From the NCBI GenBank assembly GCA_030066975.1, contig JASJAO010000002.1, positions 186,001-250,000 of the forward strand: DNA of 64,000 nt. The letters are read 5' to 3'. The position numbers were made by a program, and so were the translations under genes. This document shows positions 43,539-53,603 of this stretch, piece after piece; position 1 is the first letter of the stretch, and each line of letters opens with the position of its first letter. Below the pieces are notes generated by a model that was not told where the DNA came from, ran no database searches, and worked only from the letters and a program-made list of their open reading frames with translations. The DNA is from Henriciella sp. GTDB lineage: Bacteria; Pseudomonadota; Alphaproteobacteria; Caulobacterales; Hyphomonadaceae.

Positions 43539-44698
43539 ACCCGCGCCGCCAGCATGGCATGACCGTTGACCATGCGTTCCACCTCGCTCTGATCCACCTC
43601 CAGGTTCCAGTCGCCTTTGCCCACCGACCCGCCGAGCAGGATCCCGGTTTTACGCGGGAAGGAATAGAGCAGACCATGATCTGCGAACCGGCCGACATAG
43701 CCATAATCGATATCGCTCTGTGGCAAGAGCACTGAAAGCTGACCCCGCGCGGGAATAATCTCTTCGTCTTCGAACACTTTTCCCGCGCCAAGTCCCAGAC
43801 AGTTCACGATCGAAGCTTCCGTGAGCCTCGCGACATCGTCCTGGCTCTCAAATGTCCGCTCCACCATTTGTCCCCCGGCGCCCCTGAAGTCATTCACCAG
43901 GGCGCGCAGATAGATGTCCGGATCGATCATCAAGGTATAATAGCCATCCCAATGGGGGCTCCCGAACGGCCCGCCCCCGGATCGATTGCGCACAAGACCG
44001 GGATAGAGATCGTCGCCACCCATATAAGGATAGAGCGTGCTCATCGGTCGGCGGCTGAGAGAATATTGACGGATCCAATATACGCCGTAGCGCGGATCAT
44101 TAGCATAACGCACAAACCTGTAGAACGCGATCCGCGAGGCCTGGTGCAGCATGTCCAAGGTCTCAGGTGAGACCTGATCCCGTTCGAACAGGCTGACCGG
44201 GTTCCACATCGCCCCGGCGACGTTTGAGGTCGTATAAGGCGGGAATTCTGCTGCATAGATGGTGACGTTTGCACCGGCCCGTTGCAGCTCCAGCGCCGTG
44301 GACAGACCGATCGCACCACATCCGAGCACAGCAATATCCCGCTGGCCATGGGGCTTCACCATGGCCGCAGCCAGCTCCGCAACACCCCAGGACAGCGAAA
44401 CACCACCACCGCCATGCCCGTAATTGTGCACGACGTGTTTGTTCCCAAGCTTTACCGCTTCCAGCCTGGGCCCCGGTTTGCGGAAGGGCCTCAGGCCGAC
44501 AATCGTTCGGGTGACCCGATCGAACGAGGATCTGATCGGCGCCATCGGTGCGTCCAGCGGCAAGACCGGCGCCGATTGCAGCATGGACGGGATAGTTTGC
44601 TGTGGAGCTGGGCTGGTCGTGCAGTTTGCCAACCCACCAAGCGAAAGCGCCGCTCCGCCACGAAGTAAAACATCTCGTCTTCGCATTCGCGTCCCCAA
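43535..44698 (-). CDS. Tat-lipoprotein FAD-dependent oxidoreductase, circularly permuted D-amino-acid-oxidase family
   Basis: 387 residues. RRRDVLL with lipobox LANC (23-26) suggests Tat-exported lipoprotein. The order of DAO motifs is reversed from normal: VGLRPFR-GPRLE (67-80) and [17 protein letters not shown] (89-105), usually C-terminal, come before the FAD site [16 protein letters not shown] (124-139) and [14 protein letters not shown], with [11 protein letters not shown] and [23 protein letters not shown] near the end. Thus the last block of a DAO chain sits at the N terminus. Antisense between purQ and the DUF418 gene; shares TTAA with the purQ stop. Substrate unknown. Confidence 0.85.
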   Translation of the reverse strand: MGTRMRRRDVLLRGGAALSLGGLANCTTSPAPQQTIPSMLQSAPVLPLDAPMAPIRSSFDRVTRTIVGLRPFRKPGPRLEAVKLGNKHVVHNYGHGGGGVSLSWGVAELAAAMVKPHGQRDIAVLGCGAIGLSTALELQRAGANVTIYAAEFPPYTTSNVAGAMWNPVSLFERDQVSPETLDMLHQASRIAFYRFVRYANDPRYGVYWIRQYSLSRRPMSTLYPYMGGDDLYPGLVRNRSGGGPFGSPHWDGYYTLMIDPDIYLRALVNDFRGAGGQMVERTFESQDDVARLTEASIVNCLGLGAGKVFEDEEIIPARGQLSVLLPQSDIDYGYVGRFADHGLLYSFPRKTGILLGGSVGKGDWNLEVDQSEVERMVNGHAMLAARV

Positions 44699-44852
44699 TT
44701 CTGTCGTATACAGATAGGGTCAGCGAATCTGAGGATAGATCAAGTCCCAAGCCACTTGAGGAGTGGACAATACCGTTGCTGCTCTTCAGACGCACTCGCT
44801 TGACGTGCAAGCGCCATGGCCGATACTCCACAAAAGACGAGGAGGGGGGCGC

Positions 44853-46046
44853 ATGGGATATCTCGAACAAAGTCAGGCGACGGGTCGCCATATTTTTCCA
44901 GACCTCGCGCGGGCCTTTGCGCTGTTTGGGATCGCGGTGGTCAATGTCGCGATCATGTCACATCCGATGATGAGCGGGTACGCCGCTGGCGCGCTAAACG
45001 GCTCCGCCGACTATGCGGCGCATTTTGGGGTCTCTGCGATCTTTCTGATGAAGTCCTACACGCTGTTTTCCTTCATGTTCGGGGTTGGGTTCGCCTATCA
45101 GATGCAATCTGCAGAACGCCGTGGGGTCGCTTTCTCGGGGCGCTATTGGCGACGTATTTTCGGCCTGTTTGTGTTTGGCATGATCAATATCGCCTTCGTG
45201 TTTCAGGGCGATATTCTTGTGACGTATGCGCTGCTGGGCTCGGTCCTGTTCCTGTTTCGAAATGCCAGCGCGCGAACGCTGAGCGGGTGGGCGATCGGCC
45301 TGTACAGCCTGCAAATCATCGCGGTGGTGATGATGACGCTCGGCGTCTGGGCCTGGGTGACATTTGACCCGGACAACCATGCCAGCGAAACCGCGCTGAT
45401 GGACGAGGAAGGCCTCGCCGCCGCACTCGCGTTCCGAGAAGGAACATTTATTGAAGCCCTGATCCAGCGATACAAGGATTGGTTCGGCGTGATCACTTTC
45501 GGCACCCTGTTTCAAGGGATTGGCGCTTTGGCCTTCTTTCTGTTTGGGTTCTCTGCGGTGAGACGCGGTACGATTGCTGACCCGACTGCCGAATTCTGGC
45601 GACGCTGTCGGCGGGTCTTCCTGCCCATCGGTCTTGTCGTCAGCAGCGTCGGGGCCTGGTTCATTGTTCAGGGGCAAGGCATGATGGACCCGACCATGAT
45701 GTTGGGGATGACCCTGATTTGCCTAGGCAGTCCCTTCTCGACCGCCGGGTATCTCGGGCTGATCGCCAAATGGGCCGCAGGCCCCGATGGGCCGATCAAG
45801 ACCTTCCTCGCCCGCGGCGGCACAGCTTCCCTGACGGCGTATCTGCTGCAAGGCCTGTTGCTGTCGCTGATCTTCAATGCCTACGGTTTAGGTCTTTTCG
45901 GGCAGTTTGGCGCGGCAACATGCATCGCGATTGGTGCAGGCGTAGCGATCATCTCCATCGTGTTCTCCAGCCTGTGGCGCGCCAAGTTTGAGCGAGGCCC
46001 GCTGGAGGTGATCTTGCGCCGGTGGACCTATCTCGGGAGGGTTTAG
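44853..46046 (+). CDS. DUF418/YeiB-type membrane protein
   Basis: 397 residues with about ten hydrophobic helices. N-terminal LARAFALFGIAVVNVAIMSHP and SYTLFSFMFGVGFAYQM match the DUF418 family, as does the C-terminal ARGGTASLTAYLLQGLLLSLIF (the family's SLTNYL-like box). Function unknown; the fold is related to acyltransferase-3-like proteins. ATG 44853 lies 8 bp after GGAGGGGGG; the longer open frame from 44763 is not needed. It faces away from the FAD oxidoreductase gene. Confidence 0.82.
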   Translation: MGYLEQSQATGRHIFPDLARAFALFGIAVVNVAIMSHPMMSGYAAGALNGSADYAAHFGVSAIFLMKSYTLFSFMFGVGFAYQMQSAERRGVAFSGRYWRRIFGLFVFGMINIAFVFQGDILVTYALLGSVLFLFRNASARTLSGWAIGLYSLQIIAVVMMTLGVWAWVTFDPDNHASETALMDEEGLAAALAFREGTFIEALIQRYKDWFGVITFGTLFQGIGALAFFLFGFSAVRRGTIADPTAEFWRRCRRVFLPIGLVVSSVGAWFIVQGQGMMDPTMMLGMTLICLGSPFSTAGYLGLIAKWAAGPDGPIKTFLARGGTASLTAYLLQGLLLSLIFNAYGLGLFGQFGAATCIAIGAGVAIISIVFSSLWRAKFERGPLEVILRRWTYLGRV

Positions 46047-46055
46047 GGGCGCGAC

Positions 46056-46916
46056 ATGTCGGATCTTCTTATTCCGGAAATCCTCTCACCTGATCGACTA
46101 CACATCGTGCTGAACAGCTCCGCTCGAGGCAGCCTCATGTTTCATTTGCGTGACCGGTATGACACGGAACTGCCTCACCTTGCCCATTGCCGATTTTTGC
46201 TAGCCGAGGTTGGTCCCATTTCCATTTTGGTAGATGCCGAAGAGCGAATGGCGTGGTTCGGCGAACAGGAGGGGGATTTTCTGCGGTATGTTGTACTCGA
46301 CGATGACGCCATTGACCCTTTCGGCGGACACGCCTTGTGGAAGACGATCGAAAACTGGTCCGGATCAATAACTTTCTGGATGTCGTCTCGTGACGCACAA
46401 GACCTTTCCTTTCTTTGCTTTCTTGCCGCCAATTTCCAGCGTATCAAACAGATCGATATTGTTGACGTCGACTGCCTAAGGCGCACTGTTAGACCGTTCT
46501 TGAATGTGGGCGAATGCAATTCCGATCAGCTCGGAGAAGCGGCGCAACACGCGACGAGACTATCAGATGATCAAGTTGTCTACCTCCAGCGGACCTATGC
46601 TGGATTAGTAGAAAACCCTTCTGGCCTCCGCGTCGTCAGGGATGGTACGTTGATTGAAGTTCCCATGACCTTCTTTGACAAGTACATGATCGCTTCGATG
46701 ACCGTGGAATGGCAAAAACTCCCTAAAGTAGTCGGTATGTTCTGGGCCGACCTCGCCGACAAGGAACATCTCAGGATTGACTATTTAGTCATGCTCTGGA
46801 GACTGAGCCTGTTGGAAGAGGCGGGCGTGATAGAGCGGCGCGGTGAAAGCCTCAAACCTTTGTTCGACGAAAACCCGCTGATGGGCGAAGTGCGTCTTTG
46901 TTCAAATGTAGTCTAG
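46056..46916 (+). CDS. DUF3658/DUF1835-like protein
   Basis: 286 residues, soluble. N terminus LHIVLNSSARGSLMFHL resembles the DUF1835 nucleotide-like loop; C terminus ASMTVEWQKLPKVVGMFWADLADKEHLRIDYLVMLWRLSLLEEAGVIERRGE resembles DUF3658. Base composition looks lower in GC than purQ and purL on each side (by eye), hinting at later arrival. It starts 9 bp after the DUF418 gene and ends 32 bp before purL. Function unknown. Confidence 0.6.
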   Translation: MSDLLIPEILSPDRLHIVLNSSARGSLMFHLRDRYDTELPHLAHCRFLLAEVGPISILVDAEERMAWFGEQEGDFLRYVVLDDDAIDPFGGHALWKTIENWSGSITFWMSSRDAQDLSFLCFLAANFQRIKQIDIVDVDCLRRTVRPFLNVGECNSDQLGEAAQHATRLSDDQVVYLQRTYAGLVENPSGLRVVRDGTLIEVPMTFFDKYMIASMTVEWQKLPKVVGMFWADLADKEHLRIDYLVMLWRLSLLEEAGVIERRGESLKPLFDENPLMGEVRLCSNVV

Positions 46917-46948
46917 CGAATCCTTGTGCCTCACGTTAAAGGCCGCGC

Positions 46949-49231
46949 ATGGCTGACTCATCGAGAACTATCGCCGCCATGCAGGCCGAACAGACGCAAA
47001 CCGATGCTGCTGAGCACGGCATAAACGCTGAGGAATGGGAGCGGCTGATTTCGCGGCTGGGGCGCAAGCCTAATCTGGTCGAGTTGGGCATCTATAGCGT
47101 CATGTGGAGCGAGCATTGCTCCTACAAATCTTCGCGGCGCCATCTCTCCAAGTTTCCGACCCAAAATGAGCACGTCATTCAAGGCCCAGGCGAGAATGCG
47201 GGTGTGATCGATATTGGTGATGGACAAGCGGCCATCTTCAAAATGGAGAGCCACAACCACCCCTCTTACATTGAGCCGTATCAGGGCGCCGCGACCGGTG
47301 TCGGCGGCATCCTGCGCGATGTCTTCACCATGGGCGCGCGGCCGATCGCACTGGTCAATGCGCTGCGCTTTGGCGACCCAAGCCATGAGAAGACTCGCAG
47401 CCTTGTTGCTGGCGTTGTCGCGGGCATTGGCGGCTATGGCAATTGTGTGGGCGTCCCGACGGTGGCGGGTGAGACGCAGTTCGACAAAGGCTATAATGGC
47501 AATATTCTGGTCAATGCGATGGCGGTCGGCCTCGCCGATCAAGACAAGATTTTCTACGCGCGCGGCGCGACGCCCGGCAATCCGATCTTCTATGTCGGCT
47601 CCAAAACCGGGCGCGACGGCATTCACGGCGCGACCATGGCCAGCGCGGAATTTTCCGAAGGCGACGAAGAGAAACGCCCGACCGTACAGGTCGGTGATCC
47701 GTTCACGGAGAAACTACTGATCGAGGCCTGTCTCGAACTGATGGCGACTGACGCCATTCAGGCCATTCAGGACATGGGCGCAGCCGGGCTGACCTCCTCT
47801 AGCGTTGAGATGGCTGATAGCGGCGGCGCGAATGGCGAGGGCATCGGCGTGCGGATGGACCTTGATAAAGTCCCGCAGCGCGAGACCGGCATGAGCGCCT
47901 ATGAGATCATGCTCTCAGAGAGCCAGGAGCGCATGCTCATGGTGCTCTATCCTGATAAGATCGATCTGGCGAAACAGATTTTTGAGAAGTATGATCTCGA
48001 CGCGGAAGTCATTGGCGAGACGACCGATACGGGTCGCCTCACTCTGTTGCAGCATGGCGAGGTGGTCTGCGATATTCCGGTTGCGCCGCTCGCCGAGGAC
48101 GCGCCGAACTATGACCGGCCCTGGGTCGAGCCGCCGGGGCGCGCACCGCTGGACATCGCCAAGTATCCAGAGCCCGAGGATTACGGAGAGGTTCTTCTGA
48201 AGCTCATGTCATGCCCGGATATGGCGTCAAAACGCTGGGTCTGGGAACAGTATGACCGCCACGTGATGGGCGATACGGTGGACAGCTCGCAAAGCATGGG
48301 CGACGCGGCGATCGTCCGCATTCACGGCACCAATAAAGCGCTTGCCATCACCTCTGACTGTAACCCGCACTATGTCGCCGCCGACCCGTATGAAGGCGGC
48401 AAACAGGCCGTCGCCGAGGCCTATCGCAACCTGTCAGCGGTCGGCGCCAAGCCCATCGCGATCACCGATAATCTGAATTTCGGCAACCCGGAAAAACCAG
48501 ATACGATGGGCTATATCGTCAAGGCGATTGAGGGCATGGCCGAGGCCTGCCGCGTGCTCGACTTCCCGGTCGTGTCCGGCAATGTCAGCCTCTATAATGA
48601 GACGGACGGCATCGCTATTCCGCCAACGCCGGTCTGCGGCGGGGTCGGTTTGATCGAGGATATCTCCAAGATCGCAACGCTAAAAGGCGCGCAACCAGGC
48701 GACGCACTGATCCTGATCGGAGAGACGAAAGGGCATATGGGGGCTTCGCTCTATGCCAGAGAGATTTTGGGTTTGGAGGGCGACGCGCTCGGCCCACCCC
48801 CGCCGGTGGATCTTGAGGTGGAAAAGCGGAATGCCGATTTTGTTCGGAGCTTGATCGAGCAAGGCTTGGTCAATGCGGTCCACGACGTCAGCGATGGCGG
48901 GATTGCTTGTGCGGCAGCGGAGATGGCATTGGCAAGCGGTGTTGGCGTTGAGCTGAGCGATTTCGGGCCTGAGCGACAGAGATACTCCGCGAACTTTTTC
49001 GGTGAGACCCAGGGCCGCGTAATACTGTCCGTTTCGCAAAGTGATTTATCCGCATTGATCCAGAATGCGGAGTTGCGCGACATCCGATGGAACCGTGTTG
49101 GGGATATCATTGGCGAAGAACTGGTGTTGCCTGATGACACTTATTCCATCCGAGAAGCGCGAATCCCCCTCGCCCGCCTGCGCGAGGCGCATGAAGGCTG
49201 GCTGCCGACCTATATGGATGGTGTCGATTAG
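46949..49231 (+). CDS. purL: Phosphoribosylformylglycinamidine synthase subunit PurL (small type)
   Basis: ATP-dependent synthase of FGAM; the 760-residue small form needs PurQ and PurS. Seen: HSYKSS-type block [14 protein letters not shown] near 51-64, [25 protein letters not shown] near 93-117, [33 protein letters not shown]-type active-site block, SQERMLMVL, and the second half with [16 protein letters not shown] and [21 protein letters not shown] 46949 lies in GGCCGCGC context without a strong ribosome site. purQ is separated from it by three unrelated genes. Confidence 0.96.
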   Translation: MADSSRTIAAMQAEQTQTDAAEHGINAEEWERLISRLGRKPNLVELGIYSVMWSEHCSYKSSRRHLSKFPTQNEHVIQGPGENAGVIDIGDGQAAIFKMESHNHPSYIEPYQGAATGVGGILRDVFTMGARPIALVNALRFGDPSHEKTRSLVAGVVAGIGGYGNCVGVPTVAGETQFDKGYNGNILVNAMAVGLADQDKIFYARGATPGNPIFYVGSKTGRDGIHGATMASAEFSEGDEEKRPTVQVGDPFTEKLLIEACLELMATDAIQAIQDMGAAGLTSSSVEMADSGGANGEGIGVRMDLDKVPQRETGMSAYEIMLSESQERMLMVLYPDKIDLAKQIFEKYDLDAEVIGETTDTGRLTLLQHGEVVCDIPVAPLAEDAPNYDRPWVEPPGRAPLDIAKYPEPEDYGEVLLKLMSCPDMASKRWVWEQYDRHVMGDTVDSSQSMGDAAIVRIHGTNKALAITSDCNPHYVAADPYEGGKQAVAEAYRNLSAVGAKPIAITDNLNFGNPEKPDTMGYIVKAIEGMAEACRVLDFPVVSGNVSLYNETDGIAIPPTPVCGGVGLIEDISKIATLKGAQPGDALILIGETKGHMGASLYAREILGLEGDALGPPPPVDLEVEKRNADFVRSLIEQGLVNAVHDVSDGGIACAAAEMALASGVGVELSDFGPERQRYSANFFGETQGRVILSVSQSDLSALIQNAELRDIRWNRVGDIIGEELVLPDDTYSIREARIPLARLREAHEGWLPTYMDGVD

Positions 49232-49274
49232 GGATAGCGCTTGGCCTGCAAGCGCCAAACCCTAACTCATACCC

Positions 49275-49814
49275 ATGACCTCCATCCCCGATATCGCGCT
49301 GAGTGTGCGCCAGCCGTCTGCGTGGGCATTACTGCATGGCGGAAAAGATATTGAGAACAGAACCGCGTTCTCGGTGAAAGCGGGCGGCATGAAACCGGCG
49401 CGGATTGCTCTGCACGCGGCGAAAGGTATGACGCAAGCTGAGTATGAGTATGCCGCTTACAAGTTTGCAGACATTGGCTGCGTGGTTCCTCGACCGGACG
49501 ACCTGGCGCGGGGCGCGATCATTGGCGTGATCGAAGTCATCGCGATTGTCCACCGAGAAGAAACCGGCTCACCCTGGATGTCGCGGCGCTCGCCTGATAT
49601 GCGCGGTCTCGTTGTTGCAGATCCGATGGCGATTCAGCCAATCCCCGCAGACGGAGCGCGTGGCTACTTCAAGTGGAAGGCTGGCGGGGAGGTGTGCCAA
49701 CCTGCAGCCTGGATGAGGCGCTGGAACCACCCCTCAGGTGATGATCGAACCACCGACCTGTTTGCAGATCAGGCACCCGCCTATCGCGCACCGCCCAAGC
49801 GACCCTGGGGGTAG
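49275..49814 (+). CDS. ASCH-domain protein
   Basis: 179 residues. N-terminal IALSVRQPSAWALLHGGKDIENRT (about 7-30) is the ASCH/PUA-like signature; ARIALHAAKGM and ARGAIIGVIEVIAIVH follow, then YFKWKAGGEVCQPAAWMRRW. ASCH proteins bind RNA or modified nucleotides (established in general), with some acting as RNases or N4-acetylcytidine hydrolases; this one is not assigned. It lies 43 bp after purL and is convergent with the M28 peptidase. Confidence 0.8.
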   Translation: MTSIPDIALSVRQPSAWALLHGGKDIENRTAFSVKAGGMKPARIALHAAKGMTQAEYEYAAYKFADIGCVVPRPDDLARGAIIGVIEVIAIVHREETGSPWMSRRSPDMRGLVVADPMAIQPIPADGARGYFKWKAGGEVCQPAAWMRRWNHPSGDDRTTDLFADQAPAYRAPPKRPWG

Positions 49815-49821
49815 GCCCACC

Positions 49822-50802
49822 CTATTCCGCTTTCATGGCCGCGATCTCCACCAGACGCGCGTCGGCCGCAGCCGCCATCCTCACAACCGTCTCAACAGAG
49901 CGCAAATACCAATCCTGATCAACATTCTCGAAATCGTCGCTTGGCCTGTGATAGTCAGGATGATCTTCGACGCCGAGATAGAGGTGCGGAATCCCGGCAC
50001 GAAAGAACACGGCATGATCGGACAGAAGCGTCCAGTCATCGCGCCCCTCGCCGGTATCAAAACCCATACGAACCTCAACCGGTGCCTCACTCGCCACCGC
50101 CTCGATCATCGGCTTCAGCGCGGGCCAGTGCGCCGAACCGGAGGCCCAGAGCAGGCCGTTGTCGCCGCGTGAGACCATATCGAGGTTGAGATTGAACGCC
50201 ATGTGCTCCAGCGGCACGGGCGGATTGGTGATAAACTCGCGCGCCCCGCCAAAGCCGTCCTCTTCGGCATCCAGCGCCACGAACAGCACATCATGCGTCG
50301 GTTTGTTGGCAGAGAAATACTCCGCCGCTGCGAGTATCCCCGTCACACCTGAAGCATTGTCATCCATGCCATTATAGATCTCATCTTCGCGCACACCGAG
50401 ATGGTCAAAATGGGCGGTCAGCACCATGGTCAGGTCACTGTCGGACGTCCCCTGAATCAAGCCGATGACATTGACCCCGGGCTTGTCGGGCACAGCGTCT
50501 TCGCCGGTCGTGGGGTTGGTGAACGGGCCATACGTGAAGGCATGTTCGAAGGTGCCGTTGACGGGCTGTAAGCCAAGCGCCTGCATCCGCTCGATAATCA
50601 TCTCCCGGGCCTTGGCACTTTCCGGCGTACCTGGCGCGCGGCCCTGCATGTCGTCAGCGCTTAACGCCTCGGCCAGTTCCAGAACATAGGAACCGTCAAA
50701 CAACTCTGATGCGTTACGCGCCTCGTTCTGACCGCATCCGGCTAGAGCTAAGACAAGAAGAGCAGCAAAAGCAGATCGGGACGAAGTCATAAGGGGCGCC
50801 AT
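49822..50802 (-). CDS. M28-family metallopeptidase, lipoprotein
   Basis: About 326 residues. Lipoprotein signal FAALLVLALAGC with lipobox LAGC, then a Zn-aminopeptidase domain: VLTAHFDHLGV (first zinc His), GMDDNASGVTGILAAAEYF (bridging Asp), FVALDAEEDGFGGAREF (catalytic and zinc Glu), NLDMVSRG (Asp), and YHRPSDDFENVD (last His). All five zinc ligands can be seen. Starts at 50802 and 50790 are both possible and neither has a strong ribosome site. Probably periplasmic or outer-membrane peptide trimming. Confidence 0.88.
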   Translation of the reverse strand: MAPLMTSSRSAFAALLVLALAGCGQNEARNASELFDGSYVLELAEALSADDMQGRAPGTPESAKAREMIIERMQALGLQPVNGTFEHAFTYGPFTNPTTGEDAVPDKPGVNVIGLIQGTSDSDLTMVLTAHFDHLGVREDEIYNGMDDNASGVTGILAAAEYFSANKPTHDVLFVALDAEEDGFGGAREFITNPPVPLEHMAFNLNLDMVSRGDNGLLWASGSAHWPALKPMIEAVASEAPVEVRMGFDTGEGRDDWTLLSDHAVFFRAGIPHLYLGVEDHPDYHRPSDDFENVDQDWYLRSVETVVRMAAAADARLVEIAAMKAE

Positions 50803-50919
50803 TTGTTGAGTTCTGTTGACCTGCAAGGCCTAGTCGGGAAGCCGTCAAACTTCCAGCCAAAAAGTTTTGATCCAGTTGACCGGGGCCACCGTAGACAGGG
50901 CATACGAACCCTCAACTCG

Positions 50920-50994
50920 TTGCGCCGGGGTGGACCTCACAGAGTTTCCTCCCCCCTTGACTTTCAGGTCCTTCAACCCTGGCGCAATATTTTT
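50920..50994 (+). terminator. Hairpin with T-run, plus-strand orientation
   Basis: TTGCGCCGGGGT (50920-50931) pairs with ACCCTGGCGCAA (50976-50987), one mismatch, continued inside by GGACCT (50932-50937) with AGGTCC (50966-50971), and followed by TATTTT. The T-run overlaps the zapE stop codon on the other strand. Genes on both sides are on the minus strand, so a plus-strand transcript ending here would be antisense or a small RNA. Confidence 0.5.
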
Positions 50995-52072
50995 ATTGAG
51001 CCGGTTCAGGCATCCGATGTTCCTCTGACATGTATTCAGCAGATCTCATCTCATGCAGGCGGCTGGCCGTGCGGCGAAACTCAAAACTGCCTTTGCCATC
51101 CGGGTACAGATCGTCCGGTTCAGCCGCGGCGCTGGCCACCAGTTTCACCTTCGCCTCATACAGCGCATCAATGAGGGTCACAAAGCGGGCTGCTTCGTCG
51201 CGATTGGCTGGTGTCAATTTCGGAATACCGTCAAGCACGACCGTGTGGAAGGTTGCAGCGATGGTCAGATAGTCCTGCGGCCCCAGAGGACGCATGCACA
51301 ATTCTTCAAATGTGAACCGCGCGACGCCGGCGGCCTGGCGCTCCACCGGCACTTTGCGTCCCTGGACGGTGAGTTCACAGCCGTGCGGTACGGCCCCGAG
51401 CGTCAGCCGATCAAATGTATGATCCAGAGCAGCGCTCGCTTCGCCGACATACCAGACCGGGGCCTCGGTGAGGCGCTCCAATCGATAATCACGTTCTGAG
51501 GCCAGCTCAAACACATCGCACTTGTCCTTGAGCAAGTCGATAAAGGGCAGGAAGAGATGTCGGTTCAAACCGTCCTTGTAGAGATCGTCAGGGTGTCGGT
51601 TTGATGTCGCGACCACGCACACACCTCGTTCGAACATATGCTCAAACAGGCGCGAGAGGATCATCGCATCCGCGATTTGCGTCACCTGAAACTCATCAAA
51701 ACAGAGCAGCTTTGCCTCAGATGCGAAGGCCTTCGCCACCGGAGGAATGGGGTCACTGACATCGCGCCGCGCGCGAGCCTTGCCGAGCCGGTCATGGACG
51801 CGGCCCATGAACTCATGAAAGTGCACCCGGCGGGAGGTGACGGGGGCTGTCTCATGAAACAGGTCCATCAACATGGACTTTCCACGCCCAACACCGCCCC
51901 ACATGTAAAGCCCCCTGGCGGGTTTCGGCCTTTTGAACCAGGACTTCCTGGCGCTCTTGTTCAGCTGACCAATGACATGGTCGAGAGCCTCCGCGGCCGC
52001 CACCTGTGCAGGATCGCGCGACAGGACCGCGTCAGCGATGCGGGCATTCAGAATGTCGGTGACACTGCCCAA
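50993..52072 (-). CDS. zapE: Cell division ATPase ZapE (AFG1-like)
   Basis: 359 residues, AFG1/ZapE family: Walker A GLYMWGGVGRGKSML (about 54-68), HFHEFMGRVHDRL, Walker B LLCFDEFQVTQIADAMIL, sensor FERGVCVVATSNRHPDDLYKDGLNR. In E. coli ZapE affects Z-ring stability (established). Followed on the same strand by a T-run-bearing hairpin region, and preceded by the rhomboid gene, whose stop is 4 bp upstream of the zapE start. Confidence 0.94.
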   Translation of the reverse strand: MGSVTDILNARIADAVLSRDPAQVAAAEALDHVIGQLNKSARKSWFKRPKPARGLYMWGGVGRGKSMLMDLFHETAPVTSRRVHFHEFMGRVHDRLGKARARRDVSDPIPPVAKAFASEAKLLCFDEFQVTQIADAMILSRLFEHMFERGVCVVATSNRHPDDLYKDGLNRHLFLPFIDLLKDKCDVFELASERDYRLERLTEAPVWYVGEASAALDHTFDRLTLGAVPHGCELTVQGRKVPVERQAAGVARFTFEELCMRPLGPQDYLTIAATFHTVVLDGIPKLTPANRDEAARFVTLIDALYEAKVKLVASAAAEPDDLYPDGKGSFEFRRTASRLHEMRSAEYMSEEHRMPEPAQ

Positions 52073-52075
52073 GCC

Positions 52076-52702
52076 TTAACCGCCCCCAAGCGCCTGGGAC
52101 ACTTGCGTGGAGAATGCTGCAAGCGCCCGCGGCTCGACCAGGATCGTCGCCAGAATACCCGCGAGCGCACCGCCGAGATGAGCTTCGTGGGCAATGACCT
52201 TGTTTTGCCGTTGGGCCAGGAAAGCACTCGCGACGATGAAAATCACAGCAAATACAACAGCTGGCATCGGAATGAAGAAAAAGCCCAGCATCATGAAGGG
52301 AGCAAACAGACAGACACTTAAAATGACCCCGGAAGTCGCACCGGAAGCGCCAAGTGCGCGATAATCCAGATTGTTCTTATTCTCCAGCAAGGACCACAGG
52401 CTGCCGCCAGCGAGGGCTGCAACATAGATGAACAGGAAGCGCGGAGAGCCGAGCAATCCCTCAATCGCGCGGCCAAAGCCCCACAAGACATACATGTTTA
52501 CGAAGAGGTGCAGCATGCCCCCGTGCAGAAACCCGCTGGTAAAGACCCGCGACCACTCCCGGCCCCGCAAAATAGGCCCGACATGAAACAGGTTCTTTTC
52601 CATGAAGGCCGGATTGGAAAAGGCATAGACGCTGGCTGCGATATTCGCCGCAATTAACAGCACTGTCGCTGGATAGGCGGAAAGTTCGGAAACTTCAAAC
52701 AT
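52076..52702 (-). CDS. Rhomboid-family intramembrane serine protease
   Basis: 208 residues, six membrane segments. Family motifs: WSRVFTSGFLHGGMLHLFVNMYVLWGFGRAIE (about 50-81, with the HxxxN-type helix), the catalytic GASGATSGV near 118-126 (Ser), and AHEAHLGGALAG (His near 175 of the dyad). It should cleave within or near membranes. Same strand as zapE and 58 bp from the aguB stop, so possibly part of a minus-strand operon. Confidence 0.92.
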   Translation of the reverse strand: MFEVSELSAYPATVLLIAANIAASVYAFSNPAFMEKNLFHVGPILRGREWSRVFTSGFLHGGMLHLFVNMYVLWGFGRAIEGLLGSPRFLFIYVAALAGGSLWSLLENKNNLDYRALGASGATSGVILSVCLFAPFMMLGFFFIPMPAVVFAVIFIVASAFLAQRQNKVIAHEAHLGGALAGILATILVEPRALAAFSTQVSQALGGG

Positions 52703-52760
52703 GGTGTTGGCTAACCTAATCGGTGGGCGAGTGCACCTGCTTTTTCATCGCAGGTTGCCG

Positions 52761-53603
52761 CTAAACGAGATCTCCGTAGAGGTCAGGTCTGCGGTCGCGA
52801 AAGAAGCCCCACGCAGCGCGGTCACGTTCAATCTCATCGAGATCGAAATTCGCTCCGATGATGCCTGCCTCGTCGCGTCCAAGATCGGAGAGGATTTCGC
52901 CTGTGTGATCGGCGATGAAACTCGTGCCATAGAAGACCTGTCCCTCTTCATTGCCAATGCGATTGGCCGCAATTACCGGGATCACATTGCTGACGGCATG
53001 ACCGACCATAGCGCGTCGCCAGCGCGCTGAGGTATCAAGTGACGGGTCTTGCGGCTCGGCACCGATGGCAGTCGGGTAGAGGAGAACTTCGGCCCCTTGC
53101 AGCGCCATGGCCCTTGCGGCTTCCGGGAACCATTGATCCCAGCAGATGCCGACCCCGATCCGCCCTTTCCGGGTTGCCCAGACTTTGAATCCGGTATTCC
53201 CGGGCCGGAAGTAGAACTTCTCTTGGTAACCGGGGCCATCGGGGATATGGCTCTTCCGATACGTGCCAAGGCCTTTGCCGTCGGCATCAATCACGACCAC
53301 GCTGTTATAGTAATGCGGTCCGTCCTTCTCAAAAATCGACACCGGGATGACGACATTGTGCTGTGCCGCAAGCTGGGCCAGCGCAATCACGGCGGGATGT
53401 TCATGGGCCGGAAAGGCCGTTTCAAAATGACGCTCATCCTGGGTCTTACAGAAATAAGGTGAGCAAAACAGTTCCGGCAACAGGACCACATCGGCGCCAA
53501 GCTTGGCGGCTTTGACCACTTCAGTCGACACCGATTGTATGTTGGCCTGCATGTCCGGATCGAAGGCGAGTTGAACCGCGGCAACAGTAATCGTTCTGGT
53601 CAT
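52761..53603 (-). CDS. aguB: N-carbamoylputrescine amidase
   Basis: Nitrilase-superfamily hydrolase converting N-carbamoylputrescine to putrescine. 280 residues with the catalytic triad visible: Glu in VVLLPELFCSPYF (E44), Lys in GTYRKSHIPDGPGYQEKFYF, and Cys in VGICWDQWFPEAARAM. The plant-type RKSHIPDGPGYQEKFYF block is typical of AguB rather than other nitrilases. It overlaps aguA by 4 bp (ATGA), so the two-step agmatine route is one unit. Confidence 0.95.
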   Translation of the reverse strand: MTRTITVAAVQLAFDPDMQANIQSVSTEVVKAAKLGADVVLLPELFCSPYFCKTQDERHFETAFPAHEHPAVIALAQLAAQHNVVIPVSIFEKDGPHYYNSVVVIDADGKGLGTYRKSHIPDGPGYQEKFYFRPGNTGFKVWATRKGRIGVGICWDQWFPEAARAMALQGAEVLLYPTAIGAEPQDPSLDTSARWRRAMVGHAVSNVIPVIAANRIGNEEGQVFYGTSFIADHTGEILSDLGRDEAGIIGANFDLDEIERDRAAWGFFRDRRPDLYGDLV

